A stretch of DNA of 64,000 nucleotides. Source: Gemmatimonadota bacterium. Lineage in GTDB: Bacteria; Gemmatimonadota; Gemmatimonadetes; Longimicrobiales; Gaopeijiaceae. The notes under the pieces were generated by a model. The model ran no database searches. It was not told the DNA's origin and was given only the letters and a program-made list of their open reading frames with translations. The position numbers and the translations under genes are program-made. The stretch is from contig JAPPNO010000073.1 of assembly GCA_028873845.1 (NCBI GenBank), positions 105,307-169,306 on the forward strand, written 5' to 3'. Positions 30,349-39,597 of the stretch are shown piece by piece (position 1 is the stretch's first letter; every line of letters starts with the position of its first letter).

Positions 30349-30738
30349 TCACCGAATGACGATGACCTCCACCCCTCGGAGCTTCAGCTCGCCCCACGCG
30401 CGGTCGGCGGTGAGAACCGGCAGGCGCACCCGCCGCGCTGTAGCGAGGCATGCCCGGTCGCCGAGGCCCAGGCCGAGATGTTTCGTGCGGGACCGATATG
30501 CGCCGCTCAGCAGCGCCGTCGCACGGTCGAAGGGCACGACCTCGATGCCCAGTTCGTCAAAGACGTCCGACACCTGGCCGTGGGTCCAGTCGTTGGAGCG
30601 GAGATGGGCGGCCACCTCGGCCGCGTTGACGGCGGACATCGCCACGCCTTCCCGCAGAGCGTTCCTGACGCGCGCGTGCCCGGGCTCCTCGTAGAGCGCC
30701 GCGAGAATCGCCGAGGCGTCCAGCAGGTTCGCCGCCAC
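30349..30738 (-). CDS. vapC: VapC-type PIN-domain toxin
   Basis: A 129-residue PIN ribonuclease. The four acidic positions expected for Mg-dependent RNA cleavage are present: Asp7 (LLDASAILA), Glu41 (AAEVAAHL), Asp94 (LGDRACLA) and Asp112 (TADRAW). The GTG start lies one base after the antitoxin stop, so synthesis is coupled to VapB. VapC toxins typically cleave tRNA or rRNA when the antitoxin is degraded; the target here cannot be told. Confidence 0.9.
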   Translation of the reverse strand: MAANLLDASAILAALYEEPGHARVRNALREGVAMSAVNAAEVAAHLRSNDWTHGQVSDVFDELGIEVVPFDRATALLSGAYRSRTKHLGLGLGDRACLATARRVRLPVLTADRAWGELKLRGVEVIVIR

Positions 30739-30739
30739 G

Positions 30740-31015
30740 CTATTCCTCCGCGGCTTCGGTGTGCCGGTCGGCGATTAAGGCGTCCACGGCGCTCCCCTCG
30801 TCCGGCTTCCGGCGGCGGGCCAGCCGCTGAAGGCGCTCCAGCGCGCCATCGAGGGTGCGCACGCGGAGGCTGTCGCCGCTGATGCCGATCACGACAGTGT
30901 GGCGGCCGCGAATGCCAAGCGCCCGGCGGAAGCGCGCCGGGATCACGAGACGTCCGGCTTCGTCGATCACCACGCGCTCGGTGTCGGGTTGTCGATCGGG
31001 ACTACGCGGATTCAT
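30740..31015 (-). CDS. vapB: VapB-type AbrB/MazE-fold antitoxin
   Basis: A 91-residue antitoxin. The N-terminal swapped-hairpin DNA-binding domain is TERVVIDEAGRLVIPARFRRALGIRGRHTVVIGISGDSLRV; the acidic, helical C-terminus should wrap the VapC active site. It presumably represses its own promoter. ATG at 31015 is chosen; a TTG at 31024 is in frame. Just upstream, TCTACCATGAATCC occurs twice, 21 bases apart, creating an out-of-frame ten-codon upstream reading frame whose stop overlaps the antitoxin start. Confidence 0.85.
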   Translation of the reverse strand: MNPRSPDRQPDTERVVIDEAGRLVIPARFRRALGIRGRHTVVIGISGDSLRVRTLDGALERLQRLARRRKPDEGSAVDALIADRHTEAAEE

Positions 31016-31060
31016 GGTAGACAAATGGATTCATGGTAGATCGTTTGTAGATGGTATTAG
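31001..31060 (-). promoter_or_regulatory. vapBC leader with direct repeat and uORF
   Basis: AT-rich DNA for this genome. Two copies of TCTACCATGAATCC and further TCTAC steps lie immediately before the antitoxin. The first copy starts a ten-codon frame ending in TAG within the vapB start region. It may be the VapB operator, a translational attenuator, or both. No confident -35/-10 pair. Confidence 0.4.
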
Positions 31061-31133
31061 AATCGAATTTACCCGAAAGCGTGAGTGATGGGTAGTCGCA
31101 CGACTCCTGCCAGATCCTGCCCCAGGATCCCCG

Positions 31134-32469
31134 CTACCTCCCCACCGTCTTCAGAATCCAGTCCGCAATCACCTCCATCACCTCGACCGACCAGGTCTCC
31201 TCGATGGCCTGGTACTCGCTCGGCGCCCCGGTCTCCGCGTGCTGGAAGAGGTGGTTGAGGTCGGGGAAGGCGCGGATCTCGTAGCGGGTGTTGCCGCCCC
31301 GCACCAGCGCCGCCTCGATCTCGCGCAGGTTCTCCTCGTGGGGGACCTGCAGGTCCTTTTCGCCGTTGATGGCCAGCACGGGGACGGTAACCTGTTCGAT
31401 CGTCTCCGCGGGGTCGTAGGTCAGGAAGTAACGGAACCACGGGTCGGTGGCCGTCATGGCCTTCAGTTGTTCGACCATCTCGGCGATCTCCTGTTCGGAA
31501 ACGCCGGCCGCGCGGTTGATCAGCTCGGTCTGCGCCGCGGCGAGGCGCTCTCCACGTACTCCCGGCCGCTGCCATGAGGACGATGTAGCTCACATCGGGA
31601 GACTCCACCGCGACCATGGGCGCGATCAGGCCGCCCTCGGAGTGCCCGGCGAGCCCGATCCTGCCAGGATCGACATCGTCGCGGCCCTTGAGGTAGGCCA
31701 CCGCGGCCAGCGCATCCGACGCGAGGTCCTTCGAGGTCGCCGGCGCGAACTCCCCGGTCGATCCACCCACGCCGCGGTCGTCGTAGCGAAGAACCGCTAT
31801 TCCGCGCCGGGTCAGGTGGTCGGCCACCACCAGAAACGGGCGGTGCCCCACCCCCGCTCCGTCGCGGTCGTGCGGGCCCGACCCCGAGATCAGGATCACG
31901 GCCGGGAAGGGGCCACCGAAGGCGGGGCGGGTGAAGGTGCCCGCCAGGGTGTGGCCGCCGATCGGGTTGGCGTAGGTCACGTCCTCGGCCAGGTACGGGA
32001 AGGGCTCCTCGGGATCCTGCGGCCGGCTCGTCGGGACCTCGTCTTCATGCGCACGTTCCCCGGCTCGGCCCACGCGCTCGAGGACGAGCGGAAACGTGCG
32101 GCCTTCCCGGGTGAAGGTCCCCGTGATCCTTCCATCCTCTCGCGACAAGGTGCCCGTGTAGGATGCCCGGACCGCCGACATCGTCAGCGAAATCGTGTTG
32201 CCGTTGACGGTGGACTTGAAGGGGTCACCCCGGTGGTAGGTGTACTTCTCCTCGACGTTCCCCCGCTTCACCGAATACTCCGTGAATTGCAGCCCTCCTT
32301 CCGCCTCGGTCAGGACAATGCGTATCCGCTGATCCGCTCCGTCGATGTTCACACGACCTCCCCAGGTGCCCGCGAAGCCGACGGACTCGACACCGCCCCT
32401 TTCCTGCCCTGCCACACCGGGGACCGGCGCGGCGAGGAGGACGGTTGCGACCAGCAAAGCTCTCGTCAT
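31134..32469 (-). pseudogene. Exported alpha/beta hydrolase, copy 2, frameshifted
   Basis: Paralogue of the gene upstream. ATG at 32469 overlaps that gene's stop (ATGA). Signal peptide, N-terminal beta domain, then LRYDDRGVGGSTG and the nucleophile motif GHSEGG are intact. At plus-strand CCC 31561-31563 one extra base shifts the frame; without it the protein reads on as GVRGERLAAAQTELI and reaches DPWFRYFLTYDPAETIEQ and the Asp and His motifs. As written, the product would lose the C-terminal third of the fold. The shift is in a three-C run, so an assembly error is possible. The last 255 bases are nearly identical to the neighbour. Confidence 0.78.
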
Positions 32470-33920
32470 CCACCCCCCACCGTCTTCAAGATCCAGTCCG
32501 CGATCACCTCCATCACCTCGACCGACCAGGTCTCCTCGATGGCCTGGTACTCGCTCGGCGCCCCGGTCTCCGCGTGCTGGAAGAGGTGGTTGAGGTCGGG
32601 GAAGGCGCGGATCTCGTAGCGGGTGTTGCCGCCCCGCACCAGCGCCGCCTCGATCTCGCGCAGGTTCTCCTCGTGGGGGACCTGCAGGTCCTTTTCGCCG
32701 TTGATGGCCAGCACGGGGACGGTGACCTGCTCGAGCATCAGAGCGGGGTCGTAGGTCAGGAAGTAGCGGAACCACGGGGTGTTGACCTGCTGCACCTGTG
32801 CGGCGATCGCGGTCTCCGCGGAGGCCGAGTCGGTGATGCCGACCAGGGCCAGTTCCTCATCGGTCGCCGTCTCCAGGCTGGCACGTATGATGGCTTCGAT
32901 CGACTGGCTCGCGCGCTCCCGGTCGGGTTCCGACTTGAGCGCCTCGAAGATGCGCGCCTGCCGCGCCCGGTTGCTCGCTATGGCCTCCTCGGTCGCGCCC
33001 CCGGTACGCAGGATCAGAGCCGCCTGGGCGTACAGGATGCGTTCGCCGTTCACCCCGGTGCCGGCCATGAGGACGATGTAGCTCACGTCATCGGACCGGG
33101 TGGCCGCGATGGGCGCGACGACGCCGCCCTCGGAGTGGCCGGCCAGGCCGATCGCGGCGGGGTTCACGTCGTCGCGGGTCTTGAGGTAGGCGACTGCGGC
33201 CAGCGCATCGGAGGCGAAGTCCGGTGTGGTCGCGGTCGCGAAGGTACCCGTCGACTGGCCCACGCCGCGGTCGTCGTAGCGCAGGACGGCAATGCCGCGG
33301 CGAGTGAGGTGGTCCGCCAGAACGAGGAAGGGACGGTGGTCCATCAGCGCTTCGTCCCGGTCCTGGGGGCCGGAGCCCGAGATGAGGATCACGGCCGGGA
33401 AGGGACCTCCTTCGGTGGGCCGCGTGAAGGTGCCGGCCATCGTGTGGCCGCCGTCGGGGTTGGGATAGGTGATGTCCTCGGCCAGGTAGGGATAGGGTTC
33501 GACCGGGTTCTGCGGGCGGCGGGGTGTCACGTCTTCCTCGGATACTCGTTCGAGGACCAGGGGAAAGTCGGCGCCGGCCTGTGTGAAGGTGCCGGTGATC
33601 TTGCCGTCCTCCACCGACAGCGAGCCTTCGTATGTGGCACCGGCCATCGGCATGGAGAGGGTGACCGTAGCGCCGTTCAGAGTCGTGCTCGCAACCGGGA
33701 CCTGAGCGTTGCCCTGGTCGAGGGAGAAGACTTCGGCGGTCAGCCCGTCGTCACCCTCGGCGAAGACGAAGCGGAGCCGCAGTTGGGCCGCGCCGACGTC
33801 CAGGGTGCCCAGCCAGTTTCCGACGAAGTCAGCCACTGTGGGGGCCTCCGGTTCCTGGGCAATTGCCGAGGGGGCGAGGGGGACCACGATGACGGCGATG
33901 CACGCCAGTAGCGTCTTCAT
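32466..33920 (-). CDS. Exported alpha/beta hydrolase, copy 1, intact
   Basis: A 484-residue periplasmic esterase or peptidase-like hydrolase. Signal peptide ends in PSAIAQ. Residues 25-125 are a lipocalin-like beta region (DFVGNWLGTLDVGAAQLRLRFVF). The hydrolase core shows SGSGPQDRDE (oxyanion region), RYDDRGVGQSTG, nucleophile Ser263 in GLAGHSEGG, Asp in AINGEKDLQVP and His in FPDLNHLFQ. Similar proteins are annotated only as alpha/beta hydrolases; substrate unknown. It is first in a two-gene operon with its frameshifted copy. A strong inverted repeat lies upstream at 33976-33992. Confidence 0.85.
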   Translation of the reverse strand: MKTLLACIAVIVVPLAPSAIAQEPEAPTVADFVGNWLGTLDVGAAQLRLRFVFAEGDDGLTAEVFSLDQGNAQVPVASTTLNGATVTLSMPMAGATYEGSLSVEDGKITGTFTQAGADFPLVLERVSEEDVTPRRPQNPVEPYPYLAEDITYPNPDGGHTMAGTFTRPTEGGPFPAVILISGSGPQDRDEALMDHRPFLVLADHLTRRGIAVLRYDDRGVGQSTGTFATATTPDFASDALAAVAYLKTRDDVNPAAIGLAGHSEGGVVAPIAATRSDDVSYIVLMAGTGVNGERILYAQAALILRTGGATEEAIASNRARQARIFEALKSEPDRERASQSIEAIIRASLETATDEELALVGITDSASAETAIAAQVQQVNTPWFRYFLTYDPALMLEQVTVPVLAINGEKDLQVPHEENLREIEAALVRGGNTRYEIRAFPDLNHLFQHAETGAPSEYQAIEETWSVEVMEVIADWILKTVGGG

Positions 33921-33970
33921 TTCTTGCTTTCCTTTGAGCGGACTTGCGAGTGGGGTTGGAAAAAAGTCAT

Positions 33971-33992
33971 CTACAGTTTACATAGTGTAAAC
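33971..33992 (-). promoter_or_regulatory. Operator-like inverted repeat upstream of hydrolase operon
   Basis: GTTTACATAGTGTAAAC (33976-33992) has perfect 7-base arms around TAG and is preceded by CTACA. It lies 56 bases before the start codon in an AT-rich patch. Related ACA-N3-TGT sites occur at 60582-60598 and 52604-52617. BlaI/MecI-type repressors use a similar but two-base-spaced TACA/TGTA core, so that identification is only a guess. Confidence 0.5.
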
Positions 33993-34053
33993 CGCCGTTG
34001 ACACTCTGGAATCATTCGGTACGTGACCCATACGGGTGCCCGCCCCCCACCCA

Positions 34054-37000
34054 TCACACCCTCACCAACCCCACCCTCCCCCTCCCGAACACCGCCTCCA
34101 ACTCGCGGATCGTCTCGCGGTCCACCGCCACCTTGAAGCTGCGAGACCTCAGGCGCGGCGCTTCCACCCCATCGCCGTTGCCGATCACCACTTCCACCGG
34201 CGCGCCGCCCGCGTGCTCCGTCACCACCGCACGAGCCCGGCCGAAGGCGTCCTCGGGAAGTTCACCGTCCCACTCCAGCGCGATCCTCACCGCCAGACGG
34301 CCGCTGTCGGGGACCCCCTTGAGCGGTTCGGCCGCGTCGAGGAAGATCGGGGGGTCCTCCTCGTCGCGGTCGCGGTCGCTGACCTTGCCGCGCAGCAGCA
34401 CGACCGCGTCCGTCCGCAGCGTCTCCTTGCCGGACTGCCACACGTCCTTGAAGGCGAGGACAGTGGCCGTGCCGTGGAAGCCCTCGACGGTGATCTTGGC
34501 CCACTCGGAGCCGTCGCGCCGCGAGACCTGCCGCGACACCGCCGTGACCACGCACGCCATCTCGACCGAGTCGCCCATGCGGTCCTTGAGCGTGTCCCCG
34601 CCGACCTGGTCGAAGGCGCGCGCCACCTCCCGATAGCGGTCGAGCGGGTGCCCCGAGATGAAGAATCCCAGCGCCTCCTTCTCACGGGCCAGCCGGTCGC
34701 GGTCGTCCCACTCGGGCACGGTCGGCAGCGAAGGAGCCGGGCGTTCCACACCGGGACCGCCAAAGAGCGACTGCTGACCCATCTCGGCCTCCTGCAGCCG
34801 CGCCACGACCTCGCCGTAGGCCTCGCCGAGCCCGGCCGCCAGCTGGGCCCGGTGACCGAACGAGTCCAGCGCACCCGCCGCAATCAGCGCCTCGCAGGCC
34901 CGCTTGTTGAGCGCGCGGGGATCGATCCGCTTGAGGAAGCCGAAGAAGGTGTCGAACGGGCCGCCCTCCTCGCGCGCGGCCAGAACCGACTGCACGGCGG
35001 CTGCGCCCACCCCCCGGATCGCCCCCAGACCGAATCGGATCGTGGAGCCCCCGACCACGGTGAACTTCCAGCCGCTCTCGTTCACGTCGGGCGGCAGCAC
35101 CTCGAGTCCGTCGTCCAGCCCGGGGTGATAGCGGGCCAGTTCGCGGCACTCCCCCATGTACTTGACCACGTCGTCGGTCTTGTCGAGCACCGATGAGAGG
35201 AGCGCGGCCATGAACTCGGCCGGGTAGTAGCGCTTCAGCCACGCCGTCTTGTACGACAGGAGCGAGTAGGCGGCCGAGTGCGACTTGTTGAACCCGTAGC
35301 GGCCGAAGGTCTCGATCTGGCTGGCCAGGTCGTTCGCGGTGTTCGGCGGATGCCCCCGCTCGACGACCCGTTCCCGGAAGCGCGCCAGCTCCTCCCGGAT
35401 CAGCTCGGCGTCCTTTTTTCCCATTGCCTTGCGCAGCACGTCGGCTTCACCCAGGGAATAGCCGGCCAGGTCGCTCGCGATCAGCATCACCTGCTCCTGA
35501 TAGACGATGATGCCGTAGGTGGGCTCGAGGATGTGCTCCAGGCCCGGCGCGGGGTAGGAGACGGGCTTGTTCCCCAGCTTGCGCTGGATGTACTGGTCGG
35601 TCATCCCGGAATCGAGGGGGCCGGGGCGGATGAGCGCGTTGGTGGCGACCAGGTCGTCGAAGCGGTCGCAGCGCATGGCCCGCAGCTTGTCGAGCGCCAG
35701 GTTCGACTCGAACTGGAAGACGCCCGATGTCCCCCCGCTCGCGAGCATCCGGTAGACCTCGGGGTCGTCGAGGGGCACGTCGTCCATGGCGTCGGAGTGG
35801 TACACCGCGCCCGTCTCAGGATGGCGAAACTCGCCCAGCCGGTCTTTCACCGCCCGCACCGCGTCGTGGATGACGGTCAGCGTCTTGAGGCCCAGGAAGT
35901 CCATCTTGAGCATCCCGGCGTCCTCGAGGCAGTTCATGTCGTACTGGGTGACGATGTCGGGGCCGTCCTCGCCGTCCCCCCCGTTTCGCGCCCCCTTGGA
36001 CTGCGTGCAGATCGGCACGTAGTCGTGGAGCGGTCCCGGCGCGATCACCACCCCGGCGGCGTGCACCGAGGCGTGGCGCGACAGTCCCTCCAGCGTCATC
36101 GAGTAGTCGAAGAGCTGTTTGTGGCGCTCATCTGACTCGTAGAGCGCCTTCACGTCCCGGATCCGCTCGACCGCCTGCGCCACCGTGTAGGCCTGCCCGG
36201 GCTGGTTCGGAATCATCTTCGCGATCCGGTCGGTCTCGGCGACCTCGAACTTGAGCACCCGGCCCACGTCGCGGATCACCGCGCGGCTCTTCATGGTCCC
36301 GAAGGTGACGATCTGGCCCACTGCGTCGCGCCCGTACTTGGCCCGCACATACTCGATCACCTCGCCCCGTCGCTCGTAGCAGAAGTCGATGTCGATGTCG
36401 GGCATCGAGATGCGCTCGGGGTTCAGGAAGCGCTCGAAGAGGAGCCCGTCGGCGATGGGGTCGAGGTCGGTGATGCGGAGCGCGTAGGAAACGAGGGAGC
36501 CGGCGGCCGAACCCCTGCCGGGGCCCACGGGGATGCCGTTCTCGCGCGCCCAGCGGATGAAGTCCCAGGTGATGAGGAAATAGCCGGCGTACCCTGTCTT
36601 GAGGATGACTTCGAGTTCGTAGTCGAGCCGTTGGCGGACTTCGGGGGGGAGGGGGTCGGTGTACCGCTCCCTCGCGCCCGCCTCCGCCAGGTGGACCAGG
36701 TAGTCGTTGTCGTCAGTGAAGGGGTCGGGGAGTGGGAAGCCGGGGAGGTGGTACTTCCGTTCGAGGGTGAGGGTGACCTCGTCGGCGATCTTGAGGGTGT
36801 TCTCGATCACGTCGGGACGGCCGGGGAAGGCGGCCGCCATCTCTTCGGCGTTCTTCAGGTAGAGGCCGTCGTCGTACCTGAGGCGGTCCTCGTCGTCGTG
36901 GTTCTTGGCCGTCCCGATGCACACCAGGATGTCGTGCGCGGGGTGGTGCTCGTGCTGGAGGAAATGGGCGTCGTTGCTGGCCACGACGGGGAGGCCGAGT

Positions 37001-37587
37001 TCATCGGAGAGGGCGAAGATCTTTTCGTTCAGTGCCGCCTGGCCCGGGGTGCCGTGGGCCTGGACTTCGAGGTAGTAGCGGTCGGGGAAGGTGTTCGCGT
37101 ACCAGTCGGCCACCTCGCGCGCCGTGTCGTCATTGCCTGCGTTCAGGTGGCGCGCCAGTTCGCCCGCCATGCACGCCGACGTGACGATGAGACCGTCGGA
37201 GTGGCGGGCCAGCGTCTCCCGGTCCACCCGCGGGCGGTAGTAGAAGCCCTCGGTGTACCCGATCGAGGACAGCCGGATGAGGTTGCGGTAACCCTCCGCG
37301 TCACGGGCCAGCAGAACCAGGTGGTAGTGCGCCTTGCCCCCCTGTCCCGAGCGGGCCCGTTCGCGCCGGTCGCCCGGGGCCACGTACGCCTCCATCCCGA
37401 TGATCGGCTTGAGCCCCTCCTTGCGGGCCAGCTTCTGGAAGTTCCAGGCGCCGTACATGCAGCCGTGGTCGGTCAGCGCGAGCGCGGGCATCTCGAACCG
37501 TTTTGCGCGGCGGATCAGGTCCGAGAGGCGGTTCGCGCCGTCGAGGAGGGAGTACTCGGAGTGGGTGTGGAGATGGACGAAGGACAA
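34054..37587 (-). CDS. dnaE: DNA polymerase III alpha subunit
   Basis: The replicative polymerase, 1177 residues from the TTG at 37587, the usual length. Domains: PHP (FVHLHTHSEYSLLDG, then LALTDHGCMYG), C-family polymerase palm and fingers (GPGRGSAAGSLVSYALRIT and the catalytic PDIDIDFCYERRGEV), helix-hairpin-helix (KRACEALIAAGALDSFG), OB fold near residue 950-1030 (VVTAVSRQVSRRDGSEWAKITVEG) and a C-terminal tau-binding-like domain. The frame extends 67 codons farther upstream, but that part is not conserved in character. No replication partners nearby. Divergent from the membrane gene at 37807. Confidence 0.95.
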   Translation of the reverse strand: MSFVHLHTHSEYSLLDGANRLSDLIRRAKRFEMPALALTDHGCMYGAWNFQKLARKEGLKPIIGMEAYVAPGDRRERARSGQGGKAHYHLVLLARDAEGYRNLIRLSSIGYTEGFYYRPRVDRETLARHSDGLIVTSACMAGELARHLNAGNDDTAREVADWYANTFPDRYYLEVQAHGTPGQAALNEKIFALSDELGLPVVASNDAHFLQHEHHPAHDILVCIGTAKNHDDEDRLRYDDGLYLKNAEEMAAAFPGRPDVIENTLKIADEVTLTLERKYHLPGFPLPDPFTDDNDYLVHLAEAGARERYTDPLPPEVRQRLDYELEVILKTGYAGYFLITWDFIRWARENGIPVGPGRGSAAGSLVSYALRITDLDPIADGLLFERFLNPERISMPDIDIDFCYERRGEVIEYVRAKYGRDAVGQIVTFGTMKSRAVIRDVGRVLKFEVAETDRIAKMIPNQPGQAYTVAQAVERIRDVKALYESDERHKQLFDYSMTLEGLSRHASVHAAGVVIAPGPLHDYVPICTQSKGARNGGDGEDGPDIVTQYDMNCLEDAGMLKMDFLGLKTLTVIHDAVRAVKDRLGEFRHPETGAVYHSDAMDDVPLDDPEVYRMLASGGTSGVFQFESNLALDKLRAMRCDRFDDLVATNALIRPGPLDSGMTDQYIQRKLGNKPVSYPAPGLEHILEPTYGIIVYQEQVMLIASDLAGYSLGEADVLRKAMGKKDAELIREELARFRERVVERGHPPNTANDLASQIETFGRYGFNKSHSAAYSLLSYKTAWLKRYYPAEFMAALLSSVLDKTDDVVKYMGECRELARYHPGLDDGLEVLPPDVNESGWKFTVVGGSTIRFGLGAIRGVGAAAVQSVLAAREEGGPFDTFFGFLKRIDPRALNKRACEALIAAGALDSFGHRAQLAAGLGEAYGEVVARLQEAEMGQQSLFGGPGVERPAPSLPTVPEWDDRDRLAREKEALGFFISGHPLDRYREVARAFDQVGGDTLKDRMGDSVEMACVVTAVSRQVSRRDGSEWAKITVEGFHGTATVLAFKDVWQSGKETLRTDAVVLLRGKVSDRDRDEEDPPIFLDAAEPLKGVPDSGRLAVRIALEWDGELPEDAFGRARAVVTEHAGGAPVEVVIGNGDGVEAPRLRSRSFKVAVDRETIRELEAVFGRGRVGLVRV

Positions 37588-37806
37588 TGGTGGCCGGGTG
37601 GGGGATGAGGGTGACGACGGGGGGCGGCGGGAGCCCGGAAGCGACGCCGAAGCGCCCAGGCGAACCGGCTCGGTTCGAATGTAGCATTCCGGGGATGAAT
37701 TCGCGCGAGTCGGCGGCGGCGGGCCGGTCGCAACGGATTGCCGGGTGGATGCATCCTGTTGGCAGGTGCCGTGCGGTGCCGCCGCCACGAATCGGGAGCC
37801 TCTTCC

Positions 37807-38402
37807 ATGAACACAACAGCTTCAACGATCAGATCAGGACTGGAATTCCTCCGACATGTCGGCTTCTGGGTCCTCGTGCCGGTCGCGATATACGTCGTGT
37901 ACGCGCTGGTTGACGTCACCTTGTGGCCGGACCGGGATCACCTTCCCCGATTGGTCGCGAGGTTGCCGTTCGTGGTTGGCCAGATGATCCCTGTGGCGGT
38001 ATTCGCCGCCTGTTCGGGCCGTTCCGGCCTCTTCGGGGGTCTCGGCCGTTCAGGCCGCCCTCATCTGTGGATCGCGGTGGCCATGCTAGCCGGAGCGGCC
38101 TACGCGATGATCGCGCTGGTCGACCCGCTCCTCGCGCCGTTCACCGGTTCCGACGCCCTGTTCCCCTCCAGCCTGGATGCGGCGGGACCGGAGCCGTCCG
38201 ATGGGACCGCGAGATCGAATGGCTGGCGACGGGAGTCGGCAGTGGTGCCCCCCTGTGGTACGGACTGACCCAACTGGACCGGATCGTCTTCTCCGCGCCG
38301 GCCAACCGGGGTGCGGCCCTTCTCGTTGCCGTCTGCGGCGCGCTGGTGTGCCTCCTGCTCCACGGTCGTGCCTCGACCCGCGACGGGCTGTCGTCCGAGT
38401 AG
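37807..38402 (+). pseudogene. Small membrane protein with a probable frameshift
   Basis: Starts at ATG 37807. Helices read HVGFWVLVPVAIYVVYALV, VVGQMIPVAVFAA and LWIAVAMLAGAAYAMIAL, then the frame ends at 38268 with an implausible Arg/Pro tail. In the next frame the natural-looking continuation DREIEWLATGVGSGAPLWYGL and a fourth helix ALLVAVCGALVCLLL run to a stop at 38402. A one-base indel between about 38190 and 38225 would join them into a protein of about 198 residues. No family recognised. Decay or an assembly error cannot be separated here. Confidence 0.5.
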
Positions 38403-38472
38403 CCTGGCTCGATACGCCGTCCCGCCCGGCAGACTGCACGCGACGGGAGTCCTGCCATCCCCTCCGCGACGA

Positions 38473-39504
38473 TCACGCGCAGCGGAACGAGTTGGCGATT
38501 TCGTCGAGCTGTACCATGTACTCGTACTTGTCGCGTCCGGGCGCGTACAGCCAGGCATCGACAAGGTACCGGCGGCCCTGCTGCGGACACTCGATCGCGC
38601 GCACGATGAATGGACCGGCGGCCGGATAGGCGCCGGGCGGATTCTCCCACACGGCCTGGTAGGCGTAGGTCCGGAGGCCGTTGAGGGTTCCCGGCCCCTC
38701 GACCACCAATTCCGCATTGAGCACCTGGGGGTAGTTGTAGTAGCGGTCGACGAGCCCGGCGCGCCAGGCCAGCAGATCCTCCGTCCCGAAATCCGCCTGG
38801 ACGGGGCTCTGCCAGGTGACCGCAAACTGGCGGATGAGTTCCGACGGGTCGGGGTTGTCGTTGCGGAACATGTGTACGGAATCGGTCACCTCGTACCTGT
38901 ATACCTCGGGCACCACCAGGCTGAAGCCGTGGTTCTCGGCGAGTTCGCGCGCGAGCACGGTATCGGGAGCCGTTATGAACATCCGGGCAACGGACCGGCT
39001 CCGGAACCAGTCGACGTAGGTGTCGGCGAGCGCCGGTGTGAGCTCCCGCAAACCTGCCGCTTCGTTGCCCTCTTCGAGTACGACCACCGTCACCACCTGA
39101 CCCCGCGCCCAGACGTCTTCAACGTGGGCGATGTGCGGGGGCGCGACGGGCCCGCCGATCCCGGCCAGCGGCGCGGCCATCCACGGGTCCGCCTCCGTCC
39201 CGATGACGAGCTGCTGCTTCAGTCGGCGAAGCTTGTACCAGGTTTCGGTCCCCGGCGTTCCCGGAGTGACGGTGAAGATCTTCTCGTCGCGAACCGTGAA
39301 GACGGTCCTCTCCAGCGCCGGAACGAGATCGCCCTGAACCTCTTCCCAAAGTGCGGGAGATGCGGTCGCGATGATGCTGTTGAAGTCCCCCAGCGTCAGG
39401 GGGAGTTGCTCGCACGCGGTAACGGGTAGTACTGCGGCGAGGGCTGCGAGAAAGTACGCTCGGCGCCCTCGGTCCCGGTCGGCCACATGAATTCGGCTGC
39501 ACAT
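38473..39504 (-). CDS. DUF4837 family lipoprotein
   Basis: A 343-residue exported protein with a lipobox-like VTAC near residue 31. LPLTLGDFNSIIATASPALWEEVQGDLVPALERTVFTVRDEKIF matches the beginning of DUF4837, a family described mainly in Bacteroidota and of unknown role. The second half includes YNYPQVLNAELVVEGPGTLNG and a closing CPQQGRRYLVDAWLYAPGRDKYEYMVQLDEI. ATG at 39504 gives the signal sequence, though the frame opens farther upstream. Divergent from the cytochrome gene, sharing a 93-base intergenic region. Confidence 0.72.
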   Translation of the reverse strand: MCSRIHVADRDRGRRAYFLAALAAVLPVTACEQLPLTLGDFNSIIATASPALWEEVQGDLVPALERTVFTVRDEKIFTVTPGTPGTETWYKLRRLKQQLVIGTEADPWMAAPLAGIGGPVAPPHIAHVEDVWARGQVVTVVVLEEGNEAAGLRELTPALADTYVDWFRSRSVARMFITAPDTVLARELAENHGFSLVVPEVYRYEVTDSVHMFRNDNPDPSELIRQFAVTWQSPVQADFGTEDLLAWRAGLVDRYYNYPQVLNAELVVEGPGTLNGLRTYAYQAVWENPPGAYPAAGPFIVRAIECPQQGRRYLVDAWLYAPGRDKYEYMVQLDEIANSFRCA

Positions 39505-39563
39505 TCCGTCGAATCTCCTATATTCGTTGTCGGAAAACGGTTCGCGTACGCGCGAAGACTGGA

Positions 39564-39574
39564 TGTATACACTA
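39564..39574 (+). promoter_or_regulatory. TGTATACACTA element
   Basis: This 11-base sequence recurs exactly, in the same orientation relative to the gene, upstream of the SusC gene (59783-59773, minus). The gene start is 24 bases away. It could be an extended -10 box (TATACA or TACACT) or a regulator site. Confidence 0.4.
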
Positions 39575-39597
39575 CACCGGAGGAGAGAGTCCGGTCC

